64,000 nt of DNA from Polydactylus sextarius (taxonomy: Eukaryota; Chordata; Actinopteri; Polynemidae). The stretch is from assembly GCA_016801845.1 (NCBI GenBank), contig CM028916.1, positions 11,591,514 to 11,655,513 on the forward strand, read 5' to 3'. This document shows positions 12,646 through 25,299 of this stretch, piece after piece. The notes under the pieces were generated by a model. The model had not been told where the DNA came from. It made no database searches and worked only from the letters and a program-made list of their open reading frames with translations. The position numbers and the translations under genes were made by a program. How positions within the stretch are numbered: the first letter of the stretch is position 1; every line of letters begins with the position of its first letter.

Positions 12646-14104
12646 ATGCAGACCCTAAGGATAACTCTAGTGGCCTTCGTGCTCTTCATCTTAATATTTC
12701 TATGTTCAGCAACAAATGGTACAGTATTAACTCCAACTTTCTTATGTAACATTTTACGTATGTTGAGGTTTGCATTGCTGAGGTGTGGAAGGTGTCGGTG
12801 TGTATTGGAACAAATTTAAGGATTTATAATCCTTACCTTTGACTGTGAATTTGTTGTGGATAGATGCAAATTCCAATTTTGACATTCAATTCCCACAGGT
12901 GTGTATTCAGGATTACTACTGATGCAAATTTTCTAAAATTGCAAATTATGATGACAAATTGACCTGATCCTGTCCTTCAACTGCTTGAATTTAAAAACAA
13001 ATGCAGATTTGGACTGTATAATGAACTGACACAGTTGCAGTAACAGGCTGAATTGATAGCTGTTTGAAGGATGCTGTGAGCACAACTCTAGTCTGTCAAA
13101 GTTTAACAGGAAATGTGAAGAGAGAAGCTCCAGTAGAAAACAACAAAAGGCGGTAGATATTTAGTCAGTCAACTGTCAACTGTGATTTAGGAAAAAAACA
13201 CTTCTCCACAAACAGACAGAGAATGAAAGCATTTGTGTCACTTCTGATTTACTGCAAAGGACTTTAATGTTAATGTTTAATATAAAAATAAACCTATAGA
13301 GGATAATAACATATTTCCATGATTTTTACACCCCACAGATGCACAGTTTTCACTGATGAACAGAGCCACTGGTTTCTGTTTGCTGAAAAAATTAACTCGC
13401 TGTCTTGACATTCGCTGGACAACTGGTAACAGACTCTATGCTGTCACTAGCAAAAAGTGCCTGGGGGCACAGGGGAAGAGTGTGGGGAGTGAAGTGAGCC
13501 TCTACGACTGTGATGAGAACAGCGTCCTACAAAAATGGGAATGCAAGAACGACACAGTGCTCGCACTTAAAGGCCAAAAGCTCTTCATCGAAGTCAAAGC
13601 TGATGAATCACTTTCCCTATCCAGAACTGTTGGGCCAAATAACCAATTCACAATCACTGGGACATCCAGTGGTGCTTGCACGAGAACGCACAGAGGTACA
13701 GTATGGAAATCTCTGCTTTGCAATCAGATGAATAATGATGAGAATCCTCCCTTTCAACTGGCTCTCGTGATTTTGATTGGTTTGAATAGTTTCCTGCTTC
13801 TGATGAGCAGACAGTTACTCAACTACTCTTAGATGCCTGGAGGAAATCAACAGTTTGACATGATAAAACAAAGAAAATCAAAGATCTGCCAGGAGATGTA
13901 ATATGATCAATTTGTTGTTTTGTTGTCTTTTAGAATTTTACACTATTGGAGGAAATGCCTTTGGAAGGGTCTGCATGTTTCCCTTCATGTACAAAGACAG
14001 ATGGTATGGAGACTGCACCACATTTGACTCTTCACAAAAACGTCTTTGGTGTGCAGTTGAAACAAAGTATCAACATGAACAGTGGGGATACTGCCCATCT
14101 TCTT
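12646..14104 (+). CDS. mrc1: gene A exons 1-3: signal peptide, CysR and FN2 domains
   Basis: Exon 1 encodes a leader with a long hydrophobic core (LVAFVLFILIFLC). Exon 2 is the whole ricin-type cysteine-rich domain, recognisable from KCLGAQGKSVGSEVSLYDCD and QKWECKND. Exon 3 is one fibronectin type II module (GRVCMFPFMYKDRWYGDCT, ending RLWCAVETKY and WGYCPSS). Fibronectin type II modules of this family bind collagen. In mammals the CysR domain binds sulfated GalNAc; the second half of the domain here (TVGPNNQFTI) lacks the Trp-rich segment I recall from mammals, so that specificity should not be assumed. Confidence 0.92.
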
Positions 14105-17100
14105 GTGAGTATTACATATAGGACTTCAATCTCACCACAGTTAGTAGGTGGGAAAAAAAGCTTGCACATGTCAGCTTTATATGCATCTTAAGGTTAATTT
14201 TCTATTTCAAAATACACATTAGAGCCTGACAAATTCTGATAAGACTTTCCACAGGTTTAATCAACAATCTTCTGCAAAATGCACAGCATGAAAGCACGGT
14301 TTTTCAGTGACAGTAGTGAATTAAAATGTTTGAGAGAAGAATTTTGTTTTTGTATTTCTATCGATAATCAGCACGAGACCACTGGGCCAGAAACCTTGCT
14401 ACAGGAGCATATTATCAGCTCAACACACAGTCAGTGTTGACTTGGGCTCAGGCTGATACCAGCTGCAAACAGCAGGGCGCCTCCCTGGTCAGCATCAACG
14501 ATCCCAATGAGCAATCTCTCATCTCAGGTAAGGTGCCACCTGCTGGATATTTGAGGGTACTGAAACTGAACTGAAAATTACTGATCCAACAAAGAACAGG
14601 TTTATACACAAACTATTAATAGCTTGTTTCATAATGGTTAGTGCAATGGTTTTAAAAGACTAGGGGTTGATTTTTTTTCTGATATAGAATTTAATATTTT
14701 GTTAATTCATTAAATGAACATCATATTCTTTTATGTTCTTGAAGGTTTTATTTTTTTAAATGCACAGATGAAAAAGTTCAATGACATGTGTTTAAACTTG
14801 ACTGTAATATTATACAATATACTACTTTACCTGTGTTTTGATGTATTTAGTTTATTCAAAAAGTAACAGTGTGAAAATAGGAAAAATGTCTTTACTCTGT
14901 TCTTTTTGTTCTTGTGTGTGTGTTGTTTTTTTTGTTTGTTTGTTTGTCTGGTTTTGTTTTGGTCATAAATACACACAAAATATAAAGCACTAATTGGACA
15001 AGTGAATCAAAAACTTTGGATTGGATTGGTTCTGGACCCGGACCACGGCTGGCAGTGGTCTAATTCGAAGCCGTTCCGTTACATGAGATGGGGCTCTGGT
15101 AAGTCCACACTCCAGTGAAATGATTTATAATCCTCTGCTGGAGTTTCATTAAATATTTTGAGATGTACACAAGTTTCCTGAAAAGGTGCAGAAGAATTGT
15201 TCTATCAGTCAAATGACAGGCTTGAATTAGTGCAACTTCCTTTTGTATTTTTTTTTTAATAATATCACAACAAGCTTTCACTTTAGCTTTTTGTATGAAT
15301 GAATGAAATTGTACTTAACAATGCTAACTATGTTATGAGCTAAAATTACACCACAAAATACTTTTCTTTTCATTTTTTTTTTTTTTATTTTATTTTTTTT
15401 TAGGAAATCCACTTCCTAATCCAGGACACAACTGTGCACTTCTGGATATTGCTGGGCAGAACTCTTGGCAATCTTCGACCTGCACAAAGAAACTTGGCTA
15501 CATCTGCTACATTGATGGGGCACCGCCAGTTACACCACATGGTACGAAAATATTTTCTACCCTCTTTTAGCTCCTTTAATATTTCTTTATGTGACACACT
15601 CACTCCATGATATCAGCTATTCAGTCCTTCACATTTGTTCTTTTCACTATCAGTTGAACAAGGATTTTGTTCGAGCCCTTGGATTCCCTACAATGGTCAC
15701 TGCTTTCACCTTATGCGTACTCCTCAAACATGGACTAATGCTCAGAAAGAGTGCCGCAAAGAACTAGGGGATCTGGTCAGCATTCGCAATGTGGAAGACC
15801 AAAGTTTTGTCATCTCTCAACTTGGATATGGTACGTGATGGGGCCATATTTAAGAAGACAGTCTGTCTGCTGGTGGTCTGTTTTTCACCTCCAGTTTGAA
15901 AAAAAAAAAAAAAAAAAACATCTTTTTGTAACTCTGTCAGTAGAGCATGCCTCAGTCACAGCAAAACAATTAGTCTCATGACAATAACATCCAGATTATT
16001 ATCTAGATCTGCAGTGTAGACTATTCATTGTCCATGTCTGCAGCCTCCAATGATGAGCTTTGGATTGGACTCAATGACGTAACAACAGAGGGGCTGTTTG
16101 ACTGGAGTGACCACTCACCTGTCACCTTCACCAGCTGGGCGCATGGGGAACCTGCTGTGTTCACTGATGCAGAAGACTGTGTTCTCATCAAAGGAGAGGT
16201 ATGGAGCATTGTGTGGGTATGATATAACACAAATCCGTACATCATCATCATACATCACAAGAATAAAGGAGCAACTTTGGGTCATTTAACTGTAAATTAA
16301 ATTATTAAATCATTTTCTTATCTGTTAGTTATTGTTAAACTTTCTGTCATCTGATGGATTTAATTTACAGTTAAATGACCCAAAGTTACTCCTTTTTTCT
16401 TGTGGTATCTCAATGGTGGAGTTTTAACCAAACAACTGAAATTATTATTTTTATTCAGGACATCTACACATGTGGAAGAATGTTTACAGTGTTTATTTCT
16501 TTCAGAATGGCAACTGGGCAGATCACTCATGTGATGAGAAACATGGCTTTATCTGTATGAAGCAGAGTGAACCTGAAAGCACTGGAGATGAAGTAGATGT
16601 GGACATAGGCTGCAAAGCGGTGAGTTTAGTTGTCATGTAAACATCTATGAAAAACATATCTGTCATTCACAAGCATCTGACTAATGGTAAGTGTGTAAGT
16701 GTGTGTGTATGATGAAATATTGATTTTAACTATTTGGTTCCGTTAGAAATAATCACTTTCCTCCAGATCCACATTTTGCAAACAAAGTGGACAAATGATA
16801 AATGAATAATAAGTCAACTTCACTGTTTGCTTAAAAAATAATTAATAATTAATTAAAAATAAAGTGAATATTTAACCTTTTAAAGTGTTATTTCTTAGTT
16901 TCAATTGGTACTCAATTTCCTACAGGGCTGGAAAAGACACGGCTCCTACTGCTACTTCGTAGGAACTGAGACAAAAACTTTCGATGATGCTAAAGATGAT
17001 TGTAAGAGCTCAAACTCCTACTTAGCTGATGTTTCAAATGGGTAAGAAAATTATGAGTTGTCTGCTTAATGTAATTCAATCAGACAAGAAACATACTACA

Positions 17101-19633
17101 ATGTTGTGTACATTTTTCCAGGGTAGACAATGCGTTTCTCATCAGCTTGGTGGGGATGAGACCAGAGAAACATTTCTGGATTGGTCTCTCAAACCAGAAA
17201 AACATTGATGAATTTGTGTGGACCAACACAGACTCAGTGAGGTTCACTCACTGGAACACTGAAATGCCAGGTACAAACAAAAAAAAAGCCCAAACTTTGG
17301 ATGGTGGGGATAAACAGCAGAACCACAATTAACATTTGACTATTTTCTTCCACACAACTCAAGGTCACCAACAGGGTTGTGTTGCCATGACAACTGGAGT
17401 TTTGGCCGGACTCTGGGATCTACTACCGTGCACCAATCCGGAAAAATACATCTGCAAATACCAGGCAGAAGGGGCAGTTATAACCGTTCCACCCCCAACT
17501 CAAAGTCCTCCCAAGTGTGCAGATGGCTGGACTCGAGTGGGTTCAAGAAACATCTGTGTTAAGGTAAAAGCAAAGCTTACCTCAACTAAACATGATTGTT
17601 AGTATATTATATTACACTAAACAAATTTATCCATGATAAAACAATCTGATGCTTTCAGGTCAATTCATAACTTGATCCTGATAATTTGGGATTTAAAACA
17701 GCTTAAACATAATATTATTCTGGTGCTGTCTATATGTGGTCTGATTTTAATCTGATCCACATGTCTTGTATAAGTTTTTTACAGGGCCTCGTGCAAATGA
17801 GAAGACCTGGTTCGAGGCCAGGGATTACTGTCGGGCAATTGGAGGAGATCTGCTCAGCATCCACAGCTCTGCAGAGCTGCTAGTGGGACGGTATGAGCTG
17901 GTTTCAATGCCACAACTTTCACTGTAGTTCAGATTTCTGCCCTTTTTTTGCTGCTTTGTTGGATAGTTGAATAATGTATAAATAATGATTTTTTTGTATT
18001 GTAGTCACGGAAAAGCCTGGATTGGACTTCATATTGCTGATCCAAGTACTGGTTATGTATGGAGCGATGGATCTCCGGTTAGTAATTAATATGATAATCC
18101 AAACCAATCTTGTATTTTTTAGATATACATTTACTATAAAACTATATATGATTTTGTTTTTCCTTTCTTTTTACCCACAGGTAAACTTCCTGCACTGGGA
18201 TGACGGAGAGCCAAATAATTTTAACAATGATGAATCTTGTGCTGAGTTTGTGATGTATAACTGGGACGAGTCCGGGTCTTGGAATGACGCACACTGTGAA
18301 GCGTACAATGACTGGTTGTGTCAGATAAGAGCAGGTACTGGATGCTTTTCTTTTGTTTCCACTGAACAGCAATGAAGTTTAACCGTGTAGGAAAACCTAA
18401 CTTCAACAGAATATGGAGGAGATCACTATCAGTTTAATTAACACAAGCACAACTACCAACACAGCTGCAGTGTATTGTACATTGTAGCTTTTGTTTTACA
18501 GGCACTTGACTTTTCAGGATGAGTTTTAATTTCATCAGCAAGTAAATAGAGTTTTAGCTGGATTGGATTGACTTTGACTTGACTTTCTCAGTCAAGTCTA
18601 CATATTTACTAATCTATGTTTCCAATTTATATATTTTTCATTTATTTCTGTGGCCACTTTATGGGGTAAACATTTCTTTGGATAAACCAGGTCAAGTTAT
18701 ACAAAACTGCTTCATAGAGCCAAGAGAAACACTACAGTTCTTCTTTGTCCTTAACTTTGTTACTTTGTAACCAACAAGCTAAAGTGATTTTCCAGTTAAC
18801 AGTTTGACAGCAGCTCTGTATATTACAAATTACTAATAAATACCACATCCTGCTATTTCTAACACCACGAGTGGCATTATCCAGCAGTACGACGATCATA
18901 TACAAATTACAGTACAGATCAGGAAGGATGGCAGGTGTGTTTACTATGTCAGCTTTCTTTTGAAATGAAAATGACAGCCCCTTTGTTTGTGGCCCTTACA
19001 GGAGTGACTCCAAAAGTGCCTCCAAATGCCACTGCAACAAGTAAGTTGACATTTATTGACCTCATGCCAATTCAAGGCTAAAATATAAAATACAGCAGAT
19101 CAAGAAACTAGTGGCAGCTGCTTCAACCAAGTATAAGATATAATGAACCCTTTTAAAGACTTTGGGTCGCAACTGTGTTAAGATGACTGTTCTGATGAGC
19201 GGGATACATTATACATTATTTTTCATTATCGATAAATCTAATGATTATATCATTTTTATGTTCTTTAACTTTTTATTAACTGAAAAACTATTACTGTGAC
19301 AGAAAGAACTAAACTAAATAAGCTTTTATAACTCAAATCATCTATGTTTTTAAAAACCACAGTGGACTTTAACGTCACTTCAGACGGCTGGCTTGAATGG
19401 AGAGGGAAACAGTATTACATTAACAGAATGTCAATGCCAATGGAAGAGGCTCGACATTTCTGTCAGAGGAGGCACGGTGACCTGCTATCCATCACCAGTA
19501 AAGATGAAAATACTTTCATATGGAAACAGGTAGGCTTTTTTTTTTGCTTAACAGTTAAACATTTAAACATCTAGTGTACACTGAAAAATAGTTTACTACC
19601 TGGAGAAATTGATCTTAAAAAAAAATATCTATT

Positions 19634-19671
<38 letters not shown>

Positions 19672-22575
19672 CAAAGATTTCCAGAAGCTACGGCTACTAC
19701 TATATAGGTTTGTCGGTGGATCTTGATGGGTCGTTTTGGTGAGTATGAATAAATGCCATAAAATGTACGGAACAGTTTGTTCCAAGTAGAAGAGACAAAA
19801 CGTGAGACAGCTCTTAAATTCATGGCGTTAGATCAGGAGGAGGAAGAAATGAATAAAATATGCCAGCCAACAGTCAATTGCATTTTTTAAATATGGTGTC
19901 CAAATCAAATTGGATTGGATACATTTATGTAACTGTCCCATCATCAAAAAATATGACCACAGTCGGCCCACTACATTTCTATCCTCTATTTAGTATGCAA
20001 AATGTTAACAAATAAAAAGGCCCAATTCCAAATAATTACTGCACACATTATTGCATAATTCATTTTGATTGTGTGTATGTATCTGTGCTTCAAGGTGGAT
20101 GGACGGTTCTTCAGTGGGAGTGCAAAAATGGGATCAAAATCAGCCTAATACTAATGCCTTTGATGAGACATGTGCTACTATGACGTATTATATGGGTGAG
20201 TGATCTAAACAGTGCAAGGCACTTTTAAATTATACTGACATTGAATAAAAAAAATATTTTACTTTTTTATTTTGTATTGCTGGGTTTTTATTGCTGCAAG
20301 TAAAATCTTTCTCACTGTACTGTATCTCTCTGCTCTGCTCACAGGTTTCTGGCGTACATGTAACTGTGGCCAAGAGTACCAGTCCATTTGTAAACGGGGC
20401 CAGTTACCACCTACCAACACCACTGCTTCTCCCACAGTTGCTCCTAAAGGGGGCTGCCCACTCAAGTGGACAAAATTTGACTCAAAGGTAAGAAATCATT
20501 GCCTTCAAACATTTCGTTTAGGTCTTCTAAGGAAAAACACATAACCATACCTTGTTAAGTATATCGCCATTTCTCACCATGTTATACCAGCGCTCCTGAC
20601 CTCCACCACTGATCATAGTAAAGGCTTGACGCATTTAAATGTGAAAGCGGAGTGGTTTTGGTGCACCATGATGGCGTATGTGTTTTGCAGCGATCGTTGG
20701 TTCGCATCCTGACTGTGCTGATCATTTCCTGAGTTAATTGAGTTTGCTAGAGAGAGAAAAAAAACACATATATGATTGGATCAGATGGCATAGAAGCACA
20801 ATGGAACAAAGACAACCAATAGATATCACGTGAAAAAATATTGTTTCATTTCTTTCCGCAGTGTTATAGTATCAATAGCGCACGGAAGACAACATGGGAA
20901 GAGGCTAGAAAGCAGTGCAATACCATAGGAGGAAATTTAGTCTCTATTCCCACAAGACGTGTGCAAGGTTTGACTTTTTTTTTAAATGTTTTTTTTTTTT
21001 TTTTTTTATGATGATCACAATCAAATGAAATCACATCTACAATCTAAATCAACAGTGTGACCATTCAGTTCACTTCAGATGTGAGACAGATCTTTTTTTC
21101 TTTTTGTCAAAATGAAATGCAACTTAGTCACAGTCTTGCTAAACGAAATAAGGAAGTGTTGATTAAGCTGTTGTTAATATTATGTTTTAGTATTAGCTTT
21201 CTTTACAAATGAATCATTAAATAGTCTGTCAACTGTTGTTTTCATAGGTGGGTGTTTTCTTGTTTAATATGTAGAACACCCCATTTACTTTTTGTCATTG
21301 TTCAGTTTCACATATAAAATGCAATTCATAATCAAATCACATCATGTCATATTTCCAATCATATGTTGTAAATTGTGTCTAAACGATGGCAAAAAATATA
21401 AAGATAACTTCGTTTCTACCTTTGCAATACCTCAGCTTTCCTGATCACCAAACTGGCTGAAACAGGCGCTACAGACGTGTGGATCGGTTTGAATAGTATA
21501 AACCAAGATGGATTTTATTGGACTGATGGAAAACCAAGGCGATACACTAACTGGGGCTATTCTGTAAGCACATACAATATATATCAAAACTGTTTGTGTT
21601 GACATTCAGTGGTTAAACTTCTCATCTCACTCAATCACCCTGAATGACACAGTGTGCAGTAAATTGTGATCAGCTGAAACACTTCTCTCTAGCTTGGTAT
21701 TTAGTTACTGTTTAACAGAAATAAAAATGTTGGAAGTATTATTTATGCTAATATTTTGCTTTAAAACATCCTCTGCTCTGTAGAAACAGCTACGACGTCC
21801 AGGCAGCTTTTATCAAAGATGGAATGAGGTAACATTTTCAAGATTGATTTTACATTAAAATACAGTAAAATGCTACGTCTACTTCATTTTCTGTCATGAC
21901 ATGCAGCAGACAGAAAGTCATTTTTGTGGTTTGAAATTGTAATGTCACAATGTTAAGATCATGAAAAATATTTCTCCCCTCTCCTTTACCAGGAAAACTG
22001 TGTTGTGATGAACAGCAACCCAACTGTTGGCATCGGTAAATGGTTGATTAAGTCTTGCAATGACACAAATGGATATGTCTGTCTTCGAAATCTTGGTGAG
22101 TTCATCCATTTTTTTTTTTTTTTAATGATTGTTATTTATATTTTGAGTGAATGAAAACAGTAAATACACACTGAGAAAATGGATTAGTCAGGTTTTTAAA
22201 ATAGGATTAGGTAAATTATTAGAGGTAAAGAAAGCATTTGTGTATAATTAGCTAAATGATACAAAACTAATCTATAGTTGCTGTGTTCATCTCAAATTTT
22301 TATTGCTCCCAACAGACACCAGTATCCCGTCTCAACCAGAACCAACAGTTCCTAACACCTATGTATCTGTGGGAAATGACAGCATCAAGGCTGTTACTCA
22401 AAATTTGACCTGGGATGATGCCAAGAAACGATGTGAAAGTGAAAAAGCCAACCTGGCTAGCCTGCGAAATGAATGGTCCCAGGCCTATGTTGAGCTGCTG
22501 GCGATGAATCTTAAAGCTCCTCTGTGGCTTGGACTGAACAAACAGCAGGTACAAAGCCTCCACCATCTAAAATGA

Positions 22576-22615
<40 letters not shown>

Positions 22616-25299
22616 CCTCATCTGATATTGCTCTATATAATAATATTTTGCAAACCACATAAACGCAGATTAATTTCAGTGGTGTGCTTAATAATTTGGT
22701 CCATCCTTGCTTACAGACTGGAGGTTATTTTAGGTATATTGATGGCTGGCAACTGTCCTTTGCCAGTTGGGCAGAAGGTGAACCAAACAGGGATCAACCT
22801 TGTGTTTACATGGATGTGGATGGAAAATGGAGGACTGCTTTCTGCAATCAGACTATGAACAGCGTGTGTATGCAGTCTACAGGTATGATTGTTTGCAGGC
22901 AACTCAAGTCAATCAGTCAAACACAGCATCAAAATCTATAGCTTCCATAATTTCAAGGTACCTCATCGTGCAATGATAATAAAAGTGTATTTTATTCTAT
23001 CCTATGTAAAGGAGAGCTTTGGTGTAAAATTAACTTTAGGTATGTTATGACATGATAATAAATTGGTATGTTTGCTGAAGAGCAAAACTATGCTAGCCCA
23101 CTGCATTCCAAACACTGTTATTTTTATCATTTTTGAGAAAAAGACTTGCCATGCTAATGATTAGGGCACCAGGGTAGCTTGACGACATTACTATTCTAAA
23201 CCATTAAAACAGCTCAAAGTAGCTCCACTCTTCTATAGTAAGGGTCCTGACATTTAAAACGAGGCATTGAGAACTTAGATGCTACAAATTAATTCATTCC
23301 CTTGTAGACAATGACCAGATGCATTTGCACGGAATTAATTTGTACCATCTCTCCTTCTATTCTGCTCATTGGTTCATGATTGTCAATCAACTTGTCGGAC
23401 CTACTTTCAACATAGTGGCGACTGGAAACTACTGCTAGGTCCAACCTGTAAAAAAAAGTCTCTTTAATAAACAATCTGTATACTTACAAAGTTCTCAGTT
23501 CTCAAAAATCTCCTTTAAGTGATCATTCTGTAAATTCTGAATATGATTTAGTTTGTTAATCTAGCCCTGACCCATGACTGTAACAGCAGGTGTTATAACT
23601 ATAATGACTTCTGTCAAACAATCGGTGCTCATTAATAACCTAACAAAACAATGTTGGAAAAAATGTCAGTGACTTGATGGTTTAAAAGAATAACAACAAG
23701 ACAGAGGGAAGATCAGCCTTGTTTCATTGCTTTAAAGAGAATGTATGTAATTTACAGATAATTGATGGACTGAAGGATTACCTAACAATACCGTTTCACT
23801 ACACAATTTACTATGCACATGAAATTGATTGATCATCACTGTCTCTATTACCCACAGATGTGCCACCAACAGAGTCATCTAACTACCCAGGAGTTTGCCC
23901 TGAAGAGACGAATGTAGAGTATCACCAGAGTTATTCCTGGGTGCCGTTTAAGGGCCATTGTTATTTGTTTATCACTGATGAAACTGAATGGGCAGAAGCA
24001 GCTAGCAGCTGTGTAAGGCATGGTAAGAGACACTCCATCCAGGGAAACTAGTCTCTATGATTGTAGATCAAATGTAGCTTGAGTATGGTGTGTTGTTTGC
24101 TGATGTCATTCATTAATATAATAGCACCTAGCTTAGCATGTCCTTTGTACCTGTGATAATCAGACTGTTTCTGTTGTCAAGGTGGGACCCTGGCAAGTAT
24201 CGAAGATCCTTCTGAGCAACAATTTATCAGAAGTAATGTGGAAATATTTCAAGATAGCCACTCCTCATTTTGGCTCGGCTTGTACAAAACTCATAAAGGT
24301 AAATATCACATTCTTTGCCACTGCATGGAAAAATCATTTTGACGAAATGCTGTTTTAGCAGAGATGTATAAACAAATTAGCCATAATATCAATTTTCCTG
24401 TTGATAAAAGGGAACCAAACCAGACTTTATTTGAAACTGCACCTCCTTCATTAAATCAAAAATGCTTCCTGTTCCCTTGTTTACTTTTTTTTTTTTTTTT
24501 TTTTAGCATACTCAAATTATAGCCATATAATAATATATATCAGTAACAATAACACAATGAGTGTTTTATTTGGTCCTAGGGACATGGCAGTGGTTGGATA
24601 AAACTGTTTTGGACTACATTAACTGGGCTCCAGAGGAGCCTGACTCTGACTTTGGAGCTATCACAACCTCAGATGGAACTTGGAGGTCTGGTCGCAGATG
24701 GCATGACAGACCATACGTATGTGAAACACCTAAAGGTAAGATACTGACACTGATCACAAGGCTCACTTCTATGCGTCATTGTTCATTTGGTGTTTTGAAT
24801 TGACTATTTATGGTTGAAAATGGAATGTGGGCACATAGAGGTCAGGATTTAAGGTTGATTCAGTTAGTTGTCTCTCTCATTTTACCACAATGTTTAACAC
24901 ACATTTCTTCCCTGCCTCCCCAGTGATCGCCAAAGATCCAGAATCAAAACATGGTAAGTTACACCTTTTTATTTTGTTACATTGAATATTTGAATTATTT
25001 TTTGGTTTGAATTATTTGGACTGATGATCAAAATTCATTGAATCTGTGCAGAACCTCATGAAGGTCAGGATACTCGCAATCGTGGCCACACAGCACTGGT
25101 GGTTGTGATGATCATTATTATCATTTCTGCGCTGATATCTGCTGCAGTCTTCTTCTACAAAAAGTCCCCTCGTCCCTTGCCTACCTTTGACAATCCACTC
25201 TACTTTGGCACTGAAAGACCGAAGCCTGATGTGGTGGACACCAATAAACTGATAGAGAATGCAGTGGAAGAAAACCCTGAGCCTATTATAACCCTGTGA
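12646..25299 (+). CDS. mrc1: macrophage mannose receptor 1-like, gene A (complete, 31 coding exons)
   Basis: A type I membrane endocytic lectin that binds glycans on microbes or host glycoproteins and internalises them. Exons: 12646-12718, 13339-13695, 13934-14104, 14372-14527, 14988-15098, 15404-15541, 15654-15830, 16044-16198, 16506-16619, 16926-17041, 17122-17270, 17364-17563, 17775-17890, 18005-18077, 18181-18334, 19002-19040, 19363-19529, 19677-19738, 20095-20195, 20345-20487, 20862-20967, 21436-21563, 21784-21828, 21993-22095, 22316-22548, 22717-22882, 23858-24022, 24182-24298, 24580-24735, 24924-24953, 25052-25299. They sum to 4269 nt, 1422 residues, near the 1456 of human MRC1. Order: signal, CysR, FN2, CTLD1-8, membrane span, tail. 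Of the three copies this one keeps most canonical features: CTLD4 EPN and WND and a cytoplasmic FDNPLY. The ATG at 12646 aligns with exon 1 of B and C; an upstream in-frame ATG at 12616 is less likely. Confidence 0.93.
14372..17563 (+). CDS. mrc1: gene A exons 4-12: CTLD1-3
   Basis: CTLD1 (exons 4-6) contains LWIGLVLDPDHGWQWS and CTKKLGYIC. CTLD2 (exons 7-9) contains WIPYNGHCF, ELWIGLNDVTTEGLFDWSD and HGFICM; at the EPN position it reads EPA. CTLD3 (exons 10-12) contains GSYCYFVGTETKTFDDAKDD, FWIGLSNQKNIDEFVW and EKYICK. None carries both EPN/QPD and WND, so these are probably structural or protein-binding lectin folds without canonical Ca2+-dependent sugar binding, as in most MRC1 CTLDs. Confidence 0.9.
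16256..16404. repeat. long near-perfect inverted repeat (foldback) in intron 8 of gene A
   Basis: Positions 16256-16302 and 16358-16404 are reverse complements over 47 nt with only two mismatches (16264 and 16272), separated by a 55-nt loop. The transcript of gene A would form a very stable hairpin here. It may be a foldback MITE, and I see no counterpart in the equivalent introns of B and C. Confidence 0.85.
17775..20487 (+). CDS. mrc1: gene A exons 13-20: CTLD4 (canonical sugar site) and CTLD5
   Basis: CTLD4 (exons 13-15) has EPN in DDGEPNNFNNDESC and WND in GSWNDAHC, the paired calcium-ligating motifs of mannose/fucose/GlcNAc-binding CTLDs; in mammalian MRC1 this domain is the main sugar binder. 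The exon 13 acceptor at 17774 (TATAAG) is chosen because it keeps phase and matches the length in B and C; a stronger-looking ACAG at 17781-17784 would shift the frame. CTLD5 (exons 16-20) has QPN in WDQNQPNTNAFDETC and WRTCNC where WND is expected, so its sugar site is altered. A Pro/Thr spacer (PPTNTTASPTVAP) leads to CTLD6. Confidence 0.9.
19638..19664. repeat. (CT)n microsatellite before exon 18 of gene A
   Basis: A CT run, then GTGTGTG, forms the pyrimidine tract of the exon 18 acceptor, which is the weak GCAAAG at 19676. Confidence 0.9.
20862..22095 (+). CDS. mrc1: gene A exons 21-24: CTLD6 with one long-loop micro-exon
   Basis: Exon 21 begins CYSINSARKTTWEEARKQC; exon 22 has VWIGLNS and WTDGKPRRYTNWGYS; exon 23 (21784-21828, 45 nt, 15 residues, KQLRRPGSFYQRWNE) is a symmetric phase-0 micro-exon; exon 24 starts with ENCVVM and ends NGYVCLRNL. 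The micro-exon sits where a CTLD has its long loop with the EPN triplet, and no EPN is present. The preceding and following codons are in frame with or without it. Confidence 0.88.
22316..24735 (+). CDS. mrc1: gene A exons 25-29: CTLD7 and CTLD8
   Basis: CTLD7 (exons 25-26) reads APLWLGLNKQQ, then GYFRYIDGWQLSFASWAEGE with an EPN triplet (EPNRDQPC), but the second motif is WRTAFC rather than WND. CTLD8 (exons 27-29) has WVPFKGHCYLF, SFWLGLYKTHKG, WQWLDKTVLDYINW and an EPD triplet, closing with WHDRPYVCE. The intron between them (22883-23857, about 1 kb) holds no recognisable feature. Confidence 0.9.
22578..22613. repeat. (AT)n microsatellite, intron 25 of gene A
   Basis: About 18 AT units. 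Confidence 0.9.
24924..25299 (+). CDS. mrc1: gene A exons 30-31: stalk, membrane span and tail with FDNPLY
   Basis: A ten-residue stalk exon (24924-24953) is followed by the last exon. The membrane span is TALVVVMIIIIISALISAAV, with a YKKSPRP stop-transfer. The tail contains FDNPLYF, matching the tyrosine-based endocytosis motif of mammalian MRC1 (FENTLYF), and ends ENPEPIITL. Of the three tandem copies only this one keeps the motif Tyr, so it is the best candidate for canonical clathrin-mediated uptake. The stop codon is TGA at 25297-25299. Confidence 0.92.
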
